The notes beneath the pieces were generated by a model that did not search any database, had not been told where the DNA came from, and was given only the letters and a program-made list of their open reading frames with translations. A stretch of DNA of 8,381 nt. It comes from Chloroflexota bacterium. Its GTDB lineage: Bacteria > Chloroflexota > Anaerolineae > UBA4142. Position numbers and translations under genes: made by a program. Within the stretch, counting starts at the first letter, position 1. The number at the start of each line of letters is the position of its first letter. The stretch is from positions 1 to 8,381 of the forward strand of contig JACQGS010000174.1 of assembly GCA_016199405.1 (NCBI GenBank). The letters run 5' to 3'. Shown piece by piece: positions 1 to 5,718 of this stretch.

Positions 1-1
1 A

Positions 2-79
2 ATCTGTGATGCACTGAGTCCCGTAACGTTTCTCGTAACGAATCCAAGACGCGTCCATCCTATACTGGAGGCAAGATGA
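2..79 (+). other. Possible 3' tail of an upstream gene, cut by the left edge
   Basis: Frame 2 is open from the left edge to a TGA at 77-79, which overlaps the ATG of the phosphatase gene at 76-78 as ATGA. The two other plus frames hit stops within the first 20 bases. ATGA overlaps are common between genes of one operon, and the next genes are themselves packed this way. However, only about 25 codons are visible, a stop-free run of that length is common by chance, and the residues match no family I recognise. The same stretch would otherwise be plain 5' leader. It also holds a short direct repeat, cgtaacg, at about 22-41. Confidence 0.2.
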
Positions 80-1242
80 AAAATCCGATTGGGAATCTGT
101 GGCAGTCCGTTTTTGGGAATCGCAAGCAAACGGCTGAACCGACCACCGCGCTGCCGGCCGATCTGCCGCGCGCGCCCACGCCCGCGCCGGAGATCGCGCC
201 GAACGATCCGCTCTTGGCGTACATGCAGAGCGCGTCCGGCGTCATTGAGATGGACAAATTTCATCTCGATTCGCCCGCGGCGCGCGCGCTGCAAGCCAAC
301 GGGGCAAAACTCGTCGTGCCGCTCGTCAGTCAGGGCGAATTGGTCGGCTTGCTGAATTTGGGCGCGCGGTTGAGCGAGCAAGAGTACTCCTCCGACGATC
401 ACGGCTTGCTTGCAAATCTCGCCACACAAGCCGCGCCGGCGCTCCGCGTCGCGCAATTGGTCAAACAGCAACAAGCCGAAGCGCTCGCGCGCGAGCGAAT
501 GGAGCAAGAATTACGCGTGGCGCGCTTGATTCAACAAACGCTGTTGCCCAAAGCATTGCCACAATTACCCGGCTATGAAATTGCGACGGCGTATCAACCC
601 GCGCGCGCAGTCGGCGGCGATTTCTATGATTTTATCGAACTCGCCGATGGAAAAATCGCGCTCGTCATCGCCGACGTGACCGATAAAGGCGTCCCCGCCG
701 CGCTGGTGATGGCGACGACGCGCGCAATCCTGCGCGGCGCGGCAATCCGTTACAGTGATCCCGGACAAGTGTTGGCGCAGGTCAATGATTTGTTGTGCCC
801 GGATATTCCGCCAAACATGTTCGTCACGTGCCTGTACGCCGTCCTCGATCCGCAGAACGGGCAATTGGTTTTCGCGAACGCCGGTCACGACTTGCCCTAT
901 CGCCGCGGCGAAAGCGCGGTGGCGGAATTGCGCGCGACCGGCATGCCGTTGGGATTGATGCCGGGAATGGTTTACGAGCAAAAGGAAACGCAGGTCGCGG
1001 AAGGCGAAAGTATTTTGTTTTACAGCGACGGAATTGTCGAGGCGCATAACCCGGCGCGGGAAATGTTTGGCTTTCCGCGTTTGATGGGGTTGGTCGGCAC
1101 TCACCCCGCCGGTATTTCGCTCATCGAGTATCTACAGAACGAATTGCATGCGTTTACCGGCGTCGGCTGGGAACAAGAAGACGACGTCACGATGGTCACG
1201 CTCGTGCGCCACCGCGGCTCTGCGCGCAAAGGGGTGGCATAA
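76..1242 (+). CDS. PP2C-type (SpoIIE/RsbU-like) serine phosphatase with short GAF-like domain
   Basis: A 388-residue cytoplasmic phosphatase, expected to dephosphorylate a phospho-STAS antagonist in a partner-switching pathway. Residues 1-45 are Pro/Ala-rich and probably disordered. Residues about 46-128 look like a shortened GAF-like sensor, with LVVPLVSQGELVGLLNLG at 79-96. A charged helix at about 128-152 probably forms a coiled-coil signalling linker. The SpoIIE-type PP2C domain runs from about 150 to 378. It contains ARLIQQTLLP, the metal-binding motif GGDFYD at 180-185, ADVTDKG at 199-205, NAGHD at 268-272, YSDGI at 316-320 and DDVTMV at 369-374, so all the expected Mn/Mg-binding aspartates are present. 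There is no signal peptide or membrane segment. The start at 76 is preceded by GGAGG at 67-71. The TAA stop shares one base with the next ATG, so the kinase gene is translationally coupled. The input signal is unknown, since the GAF-like part is too short to predict a ligand. Confidence 0.93.
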   Translation: MKNPIGNLWQSVFGNRKQTAEPTTALPADLPRAPTPAPEIAPNDPLLAYMQSASGVIEMDKFHLDSPAARALQANGAKLVVPLVSQGELVGLLNLGARLSEQEYSSDDHGLLANLATQAAPALRVAQLVKQQQAEALARERMEQELRVARLIQQTLLPKALPQLPGYEIATAYQPARAVGGDFYDFIELADGKIALVIADVTDKGVPAALVMATTRAILRGAAIRYSDPGQVLAQVNDLLCPDIPPNMFVTCLYAVLDPQNGQLVFANAGHDLPYRRGESAVAELRATGMPLGLMPGMVYEQKETQVAEGESILFYSDGIVEAHNPAREMFGFPRLMGLVGTHPAGISLIEYLQNELHAFTGVGWEQEDDVTMVTLVRHRGSARKGVA

Positions 1243-1691
1243 TGGATCCGCAATGGACGACGCTGAAGGAATTTTCTTTGCCGAGCGAACGCGGCAACGA
1301 GCGTCAAGCGATGACGCAGGTCGCCGACGCGGTCAAGGAATTGGGCTTGCCCGCCGCGCGCTTGGAAAAACTGAAAACCGCCGTCGCCGAAGCGACGATG
1401 AATGCGTTGGAACACGGCAACAAATTTCATGCCGATGTGCCGGTGCTGATCAAAGTCTTGACCTCTCCCGACGCGGTCGCCGTGCAAATTACCGATCACG
1501 GCGGCGAACAAAATATTCCGGAAGCCGAAACACCGGACCTCGAAGCGAAACTTGCCGGCATGCAAACGCCGCGCGGGTGGGGCTTGTTCTTGATCAAGAA
1601 TCTGGTGGATGAAATGAACGTCACGAGCGACGAAAAACATCACACGGTTGAATTGATTCTCAAGCGAACGGAGGTGAACCATGGCGAATGA
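1242..1691 (+). CDS. RsbW-like anti-sigma factor / serine-protein kinase (HATPase_c_2)
   Basis: A 149-residue GHKL-fold ATP-binding protein of the RsbW/SpoIIAB type. Family members bind a sigma factor or other target and phosphorylate a STAS antagonist using ATP. The N-box is TAVAEATMNALEHGN at 46-60, with E50 and N54 as Mg-ATP and catalytic residues. The G1 box is ITDHGG at 83-88 and the G2 box is RGWGLFLIKNL at 111-121. Length is typical of the family. The gene starts on the last base of the phosphatase stop codon and overlaps the following STAS gene by 11 bases, so the three are almost certainly one transcript with coupled translation. No sigma factor gene is adjacent, so the target could be elsewhere or could be a non-sigma effector. 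Confidence 0.92.
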   Translation: MDPQWTTLKEFSLPSERGNERQAMTQVADAVKELGLPAARLEKLKTAVAEATMNALEHGNKFHADVPVLIKVLTSPDAVAVQITDHGGEQNIPEAETPDLEAKLAGMQTPRGWGLFLIKNLVDEMNVTSDEKHHTVELILKRTEVNHGE

Positions 1692-2034
1692 ACTAACTGC
1701 CGCAGTCCAACTCAGTGCCGGCGCCGCTGTCATTGACCTCAAAGGCGAAATCAACGCGTTTGCCGAAAGCGCAATGAATGCGGCGTACGCGCAGGCGATG
1801 CAAAGCAAGCCGTCCAGCATTATGCTGAATTTTCACAGCGTGGACTATATCAACAGCACCGGCATCGCGCTCATCGTGAGTCTGATGGCGCAGGCGCGCA
1901 AATCCGGCGTCAAGTTTATGGCGACCGGCTTGAGCCCGCATTACTTGGAGATATTCAAGATCACGCGCCTCGTTGATTTCATGACGATCGTGCCAGACGC
2001 AGCTAGTGCAGCCAGCGTGGTTGCGAAAACATAA
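1681..2034 (+). CDS. STAS-domain anti-sigma factor antagonist (first of two paralogues)
   Basis: A 117-residue single STAS domain of the RsbV/SpoIIAA type. The unphosphorylated form would bind the RsbW-like protein and free its target. VIDLKGEINAFAES at 17-30 is the first beta hairpin. YINSTGIALIVSL at 56-68 is the phosphorylation loop, with S59 aligning to Ser58 of Bacillus subtilis SpoIIAA. N58 replaces the aspartate of the classical D-S-[ST]-G loop. The start is set by GGAGGTG at 1670-1676, four bases upstream, inside the 3' end of the kinase gene. The protein is closely similar in layout to the next gene product, with shared GEx2AxAES, NST/SSGI and GLSxHY blocks, pointing to a tandem duplication. 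Confidence 0.93.
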   Translation: MANELTAAVQLSAGAAVIDLKGEINAFAESAMNAAYAQAMQSKPSSIMLNFHSVDYINSTGIALIVSLMAQARKSGVKFMATGLSPHYLEIFKITRLVDFMTIVPDAASAASVVAKT

Positions 2035-2042
2035 TTCACCGC

Positions 2043-2053
2043 AAGGAGAGGAG
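2043..2053 (+). promoter_or_regulatory. Strong ribosome binding site fixing the second STAS start
   Basis: AAGGAGAGGAG lies six bases before the ATG at 2060. The reading frame is open further upstream, with an in-frame ATG at 2006, but that start would sit inside the previous gene without a comparable site. The translation start is therefore taken at 2060. Confidence 0.8.
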
Positions 2054-2059
2054 AAACAC

Positions 2060-2413
2060 ATGCCACCTGCCAGTCTCAAATTATCCGTGCGCCTAGGCAA
2101 TGCCGCCACAAATATCGTGGACATCCAAGGCGAAGTCACTGCCGCCGCCGAAAGCGCGCTGATGGATGCATACACGCAAGCCAGCGCGAACGGCATCCGC
2201 AATATCCTTTTGAATTTCACAAAGCTCGAATATATGAACAGCAGCGGCATCGGCTTGCTGGTCACGCTGTTGATCCGCGTCAATCGGCAGAAACAAAAAT
2301 TGTGGGCGTGTGGCTTGAGCGAGCACTATCGCCAGATTTTTGAATTGACGCGGCTGAATGAAGCGATCGGAATTTTTGTGACGGAAGCCGACGCGTTAGC
2401 CAAAGCGACGTAA
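2060..2413 (+). CDS. STAS-domain anti-sigma factor antagonist (second of two paralogues)
   Basis: A 117-residue single STAS domain, the same length as its upstream paralogue. VDIQGEVTAAAES lies at 20-32. The phospho-acceptor loop is YMNSSGIGLLVTL at 58-70, with S61 in the acceptor position and S62 in the next. As in the paralogue, Asn (N60) precedes the acceptor instead of Asp. GLSEHYRQIFELTRLNEAI follows in the last third, matching GLSPHYLEIFKITRL of the first copy. It is the last gene of the partner-switching operon, 25 bases after the first STAS stop, and is followed by a fold-back repeat. Two antagonists for one kinase suggests either two inputs or a split between an antagonist and an output binder. 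Confidence 0.92.
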   Translation: MPPASLKLSVRLGNAATNIVDIQGEVTAAAESALMDAYTQASANGIRNILLNFTKLEYMNSSGIGLLVTLLIRVNRQKQKLWACGLSEHYRQIFELTRLNEAIGIFVTEADALAKAT

Positions 2414-2423
2414 TCAATTTGAT

Positions 2424-2560
2424 TTGTCATTCCGAGCGGCATCTGGAACGCACGTAGTAGTGCAATGCAAGTGAGCGAGGAATCTCGGGTTCATTGCGAA
2501 TAACGAGATTCTTGCTTCGGCTTTGCTCAGCACCGCAAAGCCCGCTCCTCAGAATGACAA
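2424..2560. repeat. Fold-back intergenic repeat with terminal inverted repeats (MITE-like)
   Basis: The ends TTGTCATTCCGAG (2424-2436) and CTCAGAATGACAA (2548-2560) are inverted copies of each other at 12 of 13 positions. Nested inside is GAATCTCG (2480-2487) with CGAGATTC (2504-2511), an exact 8-bp stem with a 16-base loop. A small GCAC/GTGC stem lies at 2450-2463. The element fills nearly the whole gap between the second STAS gene and the DUF1990-like gene. No transposase is encoded. It resembles the 'TGTCATTCYGAG' dispersed repeats seen in many environmental genomes (general recollection). In RNA it may act as a hairpin that stops or stabilises the upstream message. Confidence 0.7.
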
Positions 2561-2570
2561 TTTGCAACGG

Positions 2571-2579
2571 GAGAGGAGG
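2571..2579 (+). promoter_or_regulatory. Ribosome binding site of the DUF1990-like gene
   Basis: GAGAGGAGG lies four bases upstream of the ATG at 2584. The frame stays open upstream to an ATG at 2494, but that extension would be encoded by the fold-back repeat and has no such site, so 2584 is preferred. Confidence 0.75.
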
Positions 2580-2583
2580 CAAA

Positions 2584-3327
2584 ATGGAAAGTAAACTGAA
2601 CGGCATGCGTTCTGCGCGCGAGGACGCGTGGGCAAAGCCGGTCGACAAATTCAAAATCGAAAACGCGCCGGCGGGTTCGAACCCGGGAACGGTAAACGGA
2701 TTACGTTTGACCGGACCCATTCGCGGCTTTGGGCAAATGTGGCAAAAAACGTACACCGCACGCCTGGGCACTAAAGCCAAACCAGTGGATGTGATTCGCG
2801 CGTGGAAAGAAAATTTCCCGAAATTCTGGCCCAAGGGCAATACGTTTTATCCATCGCTCGCCGGCATCAAGCCCGGTGAAATCGGACTGATCACGACGAG
2901 CGGTCCCGGCAACGTGCCGATGATTTCGACCGGCGTAATGGTCATTTACGCGGACGATGAGTCGTTTTCGTTCATGACGCCGGAAGGACATCCCTTTGCC
3001 GGGATGGTGACGTTCAGCGCGTCCGATGAAACCGGCGAAACGGTCGCGCAGGCGCAGGTGCTGATTCGTCCAAACGATCCGATCTATGAAATCAGTTTTC
3101 GCGTCGGCATTGGGCACAAGATGGAAGACGATACTTGGCATCACACGCTTCATTCGCTTGCCGCACATTTTGGCGTGCAAACCACCGTCGAACAAAAAGT
3201 TGTCTTGGTAGATCCGCGCGTGCAATGGAAAGAAGCCAAAAATATTTGGCACAACGCCGGCATGCGGACGGCAATCCATACGATGACGACCCCGCTGCGG
3301 TGGGTGCGCGGTCTGCTGAAACGATGA
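2584..3327 (+). CDS. DUF1990-like (SRPBCC-type) protein of unknown function
   Basis: A 247-residue soluble protein without an obvious signal peptide. The middle resembles DUF1990: a hydrophobic strand VPMISTGVMVIYADDESFSF (111-130), then TPEGHPFAGMVTFSA (132-146), recalling the family pattern in which a 'GHPE.GEE.F' turn leads into a strand ending in an 'F.I.AFSRP'-like segment, here YEISFRVG (168-175). The N-terminal 45 residues are charged and Gly/Pro-rich. The C-terminus (216-247) is basic and may be helical. This assignment rests on pattern memory only. The stop overlaps the start of the FAD oxidoreductase by four bases (ATGA), so the two proteins are co-translated and may act on the same lipid-like or isoprenoid-like substrate. 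That is an inference from context. Confidence 0.6.
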   Translation: MESKLNGMRSAREDAWAKPVDKFKIENAPAGSNPGTVNGLRLTGPIRGFGQMWQKTYTARLGTKAKPVDVIRAWKENFPKFWPKGNTFYPSLAGIKPGEIGLITTSGPGNVPMISTGVMVIYADDESFSFMTPEGHPFAGMVTFSASDETGETVAQAQVLIRPNDPIYEISFRVGIGHKMEDDTWHHTLHSLAAHFGVQTTVEQKVVLVDPRVQWKEAKNIWHNAGMRTAIHTMTTPLRWVRGLLKR

Positions 3328-4745
3328 GCGTCGACGCAACCATCATCGGCGCAGGACCCAACGGGCTTGCCGCCGCGATTACGCTGGCGCGCGCCGGCAA
3401 ATCCGTCATCGTGTACGAAGCGAATGAAACGATTGGCGGCGGCGCGCGTTCCGCCAAATTGACTTTGCCCGGTTTTGTTCACGACACCTGCTCCGCGATT
3501 CATCCGCTGGCAATTGCCTCGCCGTTTTTCCGCGCGCTCCCGCTCGAAAAATTCGGTCTTGCCTGGATCCAGCCGCCGCTGGAGGTCGCGCATCCGTTTG
3601 ACGATGGCACCGCCGCGCTCCTCACGCGCGACGTCGCACAAACCGCCTCGCAATTTCCGCGCGATGCGCGCGCGTACGCCGCGCTCTTCGCTCCGCTCGC
3701 GCGCAACGCGGAAAAAATACTCTCCGATGTCCTTGGTCCGTTTCCTTTTCCGCCGCGCCACCCCCTCGCGCTCGCCCAATTTGGCATTCCCGCGCTCGCG
3801 CCGGCGGCGTGGCTCGCGCGCGCCTTATTTCGCGATGAACCTGCGCGCGGTTTGTTTGCCGGGCTTGCCGCGCATGCGATCCTCCCTCTCGACAAACCGA
3901 TCACATCTGCATTTGGCTTGATTATGGGATTATTGGGACATTCCACCGGCTGGACCTTGCCGCGCGGCGGCGCGCAAAAAATCACAGACGCGCTCGCGGC
4001 GTACATACGCTCGCTCGGCGGCAAAATTGTCGCGGGTCGCCGCGTCGAATCGCTCGACGAGTTGCCGCCGACGCGCGCGGTCTTGTTCGACGTGACGCCG
4101 CGCCAATTGTTGAATATCGCGGGGGACCGCCTGCGCGGCGCGTATCGAAAAAATCTAGAGCAGTATCGGTACGGCGCAGGCGTGTTCAAAATGGATTTCG
4201 CGCTCGACGCGCCGGTTCCGTGGAGAGCCAAAGAATGCGCGCGCGCCGGCACGGTGCATTTGGGCGGCACGCTCGAGGAAATAATCGCGTCTGAACGCGC
4301 GGTAGAACACGGCGCCGTCAGCGCCGCGCCGTTTGTTTTGGTCGCCCAGCCGAGTTTGTTCGATGACACGCGCGCGCCGCGCGGCAAGCATGTTGTGTGG
4401 GCGTACTGCCACGCGCCGAACGGCTGGAGCGGCGACGCGACCAAAATGATCGAGGATCAGATTGAACGCTTTGCGCCGGGTTTTCGCGCGCGCGTTCTCG
4501 CCCGGCACGTTTTCACGCCCGCCGCGATGGAACAACACAACGCGAATTACATCGGCGGCGACATCAACGGCGGCGCGCAAGATCTGCTCCAACTCTTCAC
4601 GCGTCCCGCGCCGCGTCTCAATCCGTACGCCACACCCGCGCGCGACATTTTCATTTGCTCCTCGTCCACGCCGCCCGGCGGCGGTGTGCACGGAATGTGC
4701 GGCTATCACGCGGCAAACGCGGCGTTGCGCGGTGTTCTAAAATAA
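3324..4745 (+). CDS. FAD-dependent oxidoreductase, phytoene dehydrogenase / PYROXD2-like
   Basis: A 473-residue flavoprotein of the COG1233 (phytoene desaturase-like) group. The N-terminal Rossmann motif is IIGAGPNGLAAAITLARAGK (7-26), with G9, G11 and G14 as the dinucleotide glycines and E32 at the end of the second strand to bind the FAD ribose. ETIGGGARS (35-43) is the second family motif. The C-terminal FAD-binding motif is FICSSSTPPGGGVHGMCGYHAANAAL, positions 443-468. Length fits the PYROXD2-like branch slightly better than classical CrtI (about 490-510). The substrate cannot be told from sequence. No crtB or other carotenoid gene is nearby, so a carotenoid role is not supported. The start at 3324 overlaps the upstream stop by four bases. 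A longer open frame exists from 3135, but it runs inside the neighbour. Transcription probably ends in the hairpin region that follows. Confidence 0.88.
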   Translation: MSVDATIIGAGPNGLAAAITLARAGKSVIVYEANETIGGGARSAKLTLPGFVHDTCSAIHPLAIASPFFRALPLEKFGLAWIQPPLEVAHPFDDGTAALLTRDVAQTASQFPRDARAYAALFAPLARNAEKILSDVLGPFPFPPRHPLALAQFGIPALAPAAWLARALFRDEPARGLFAGLAAHAILPLDKPITSAFGLIMGLLGHSTGWTLPRGGAQKITDALAAYIRSLGGKIVAGRRVESLDELPPTRAVLFDVTPRQLLNIAGDRLRGAYRKNLEQYRYGAGVFKMDFALDAPVPWRAKECARAGTVHLGGTLEEIIASERAVEHGAVSAAPFVLVAQPSLFDDTRAPRGKHVVWAYCHAPNGWSGDATKMIEDQIERFAPGFRARVLARHVFTPAAMEQHNANYIGGDINGGAQDLLQLFTRPAPRLNPYATPARDIFICSSSTPPGGGVHGMCGYHAANAALRGVLK

Positions 4746-4748
4746 AAA

Positions 4749-4779
4749 GGCGACCAGAAGGGCGACCACAAGGGTCGCC
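4749..4779 (-). terminator. Rho-independent-type terminator for the transposase transcript, built from REP sequence
   Basis: On the minus strand GGCGACC (4773-4779) can pair with GGTCGCC (4749-4755), which is followed directly by TTTTTATTTT (4739-4748). A competing, longer stem uses 4758-4767 with 4773-4782. The half-repeat GGCGACC at 4749-4755 is a direct copy of 4761-4767, so one left arm can choose between two right arms. The hairpin also lies 12 bases after the FAD oxidoreductase stop on the plus strand, but there it is not followed by a good T-run close by, only GTTTCATGTTTTT from 4785. Confidence 0.55.
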
Positions 4780-4784
4780 CTTAC
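4758..4784 (-). repeat. REP-like palindrome at the 3' end of the transposase gene
   Basis: AAGGGCGACC (4758-4767) and GGTCGCCCTT (4773-4782) form a perfect 10-bp stem with a 5-base loop. Read on the minus strand it begins GTAAGGGCG and has CTTGTGG around the loop. It is therefore a diverged relative of the upstream GTAGGGGCGG..CCTTGTG repeats, in opposite orientation. The transposase stop codon TAA (4781-4783) is part of the GTAA head. Confidence 0.75.
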
Positions 4785-5404
4785 CGTTTCATGTTTTTCG
4801 GATTGTTTTCGTCCGATTGCCAATTCGCAGGGTTATTGATGATGTATTCTCGGATGCGGTTCAAATCTGGTTCATCTCGAACGATGTGTTCCCAATAATT
4901 GCGCTGCCACAATTTGCGGTCAAACGGTTGCCAATTCAGTTGGTGGACGCCGCGAATATATTCGTCTGTAACAATGGATTTCCACGCGCCAACGATGTCG
5001 CCCAAGATCGGATCATGATCGTCGGATAATTGCGTAGGGGCAGCGCCTTGTGCCTGCCCTTTGCCCGCATCTCGTGCCTGCCCTTTGCCCGCATCTCGTG
5101 CCTGCCTCTTGCCCGCATCTCGTGCCTGCCCTTTGTCCGTGATGACGATGATGCCATGAAAATGATTGGGCATCACAACAAATTCGTCCAATTCGACATT
5201 GGGAAATCGTTGCGACAACGCCTCCCATTGGGATTGAACTATCTGTCCCGCGTCGTTCAATTGTATTTCGCCGTTCACCACCTCGCCCAACAAACACGCG
5301 CGATTTTGCGCGACGATGGTGACGTAATACGCGCCCGCCAGTGAATAATCATAACCTTTGAGGCGGATTGAACGACGGTGATGTTTGTCGGAATCGTATT
5401 TCAT
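4781..5404 (-). CDS. REP-associated tyrosine transposase (RAYT, IS200/IS605-like Y1 family)
   Basis: A 207-residue single-strand DNA nicking/joining enzyme of the HUH Y1 class, associated with REP hairpins. The N-terminus IRLKGYDYSLAGAYYVTI (13-30) is the family's first strand. VVMPNHFHGIIVI (76-88) holds the HUH pair H81 and H83, which bind the metal. The C-terminal LWQRNYWEHIVRDE (165-178) and LNRIREYIINNPANW (181-195) are RAYT signatures, and Y170 is the likely nucleophile. Between them, residues about 91-124 are not typical: an 8-residue repeat GQARDAGK occurs more than three times and is followed by QAQGAAPTQ, the translation of an embedded REP copy. The linker between the HUH strand and the next helix is variable in this family, so activity may survive. 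All catalytic residues remain. The start at 5404 has only a weak purine-rich site. REP copies flank the gene on both sides. Confidence 0.92.
   Translation of the reverse strand: MKYDSDKHHRRSIRLKGYDYSLAGAYYVTIVAQNRACLLGEVVNGEIQLNDAGQIVQSQWEALSQRFPNVELDEFVVMPNHFHGIIVITDKGQARDAGKRQARDAGKGQARDAGKGQAQGAAPTQLSDDHDPILGDIVGAWKSIVTDEYIRGVHQLNWQPFDRKLWQRNYWEHIVRDEPDLNRIREYIINNPANWQSDENNPKNMKR
5034..5059 (+). repeat. REP copy embedded in the transposase coding sequence
   Basis: GTAGGGGCAGCGCCTTGTGC begins at 5034. GGGCAG (5038-5043) pairs with CTGCCC (5054-5059) around the 10-base loop CGCCTTGTGC. That loop is identical to the one in the first upstream copy at 5456-5465. Relative to that copy both stem strands changed together (G to A and C to T), keeping the pair. 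On the minus strand the repeat is translated as GQAQGAAPT within the transposase. Confidence 0.8.
5051..5139 (+). repeat. 24-bp in-frame tandem repeat within the transposase gene
   Basis: Units start at 5051, 5075, 5099 and 5123 (the last partial, 17 bases). Each begins TGCCTGCC and ends GCCCGCATCTCG. The first two units are identical, the third differs by two adjacent bases, and the last has one change. Being 24 bp the unit adds eight codons per copy and keeps frame (GQARDAGK). It starts within the right arm of the embedded REP, so it probably grew by slippage from that repeat. Confidence 0.88.
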
Positions 5405-5445
5405 GGGTATTCCCGTTTAATCAACAACCATGCGCGGCATCAGGC

Positions 5446-5688
5446 GTAGGGGCGGCGCCTTGTGCCCGCCCAAATCCGCGTGCCCGCATCATTGCGCGCG
5501 ACGGGGCAACCACGTAGGGGCGGTGCCTTGTGCCCGCCCCAATCCGCGCGCCTACACGTTCCGCGCGACGGGGCAACCAGGTAGGGGCGGTGCCTTGTGC
5601 CCGCCCCAATCCGCGCGCCTGCATCGTTCCGCGCGACGGGGGCAACCACGTAGGGGCGGTGCCTTGTGCCCGCCCCAATCCGCGCGCG
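5446..5688 (+). repeat. Four tandem GTAG-headed REP-like repeats (BIME-like array)
   Basis: Copies begin at 5446, 5514, 5581 and 5650, with spacing 68, 67 and 69. Each opens with GTAGGGGCGG, then YGCCTTGTGC as loop and CCGCCC as closing arm. In the third copy the stem is 5584-5590 with 5601-5607. The segment after each hairpin is also conserved (AATCCGCG and then CGCGCGACGGGGCAACCA or close), so the whole 67-69-bp unit is repeated, and the fourth copy stops at about 5688. This array fills the 314-base gap between the transposase start (5404) and the arfB stop (5719). No further gene is seen there. GTAG before a hairpin is the hallmark recognised by the RAYT of Escherichia coli (established knowledge), which supports these as substrates of the neighbouring enzyme. 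Confidence 0.85.
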
Positions 5689-5718
5689 TCTCGTCCACAT
5701 TGTAATTCGGTTGTTCCA

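Noticed and set aside
61..66. TATACT as a -10 box for the phosphatase gene
   Set aside because: It lies only nine bases before the ATG, overlapping the ribosome binding site region, and has no -35 partner at about 38-43.
1101..1820. Minus-strand open frame of 239 codons across the kinase gene
   Set aside because: It spans parts of three recognised genes with overlapping operon junctions on the plus strand and shows no family motif.
3135..3323. N-terminal extension of the FAD oxidoreductase to 3135
   Set aside because: The Rossmann motif begins seven residues after the ATG at 3324, as is usual. The extension lies wholly within the upstream gene.
3500..4444. Long minus-strand open frame (314 codons) opposite the FAD oxidoreductase
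   Set aside because: It is antisense to a well-recognised flavoprotein, is rich in Arg/Ser/Ala as expected from the GC-rich complement, and shows no family motif.
5446..5688. CRISPR array
   Set aside because: The segments between hairpins are conserved, not unique spacers. The period is 67-69 bp, and no cas gene is present.
5421..5705. Open frames on both strands through the REP array
   Set aside because: They are repetitive translations of the 67-69-bp units (AQGTAPT-type repeats), present in several frames at once, without start signals.
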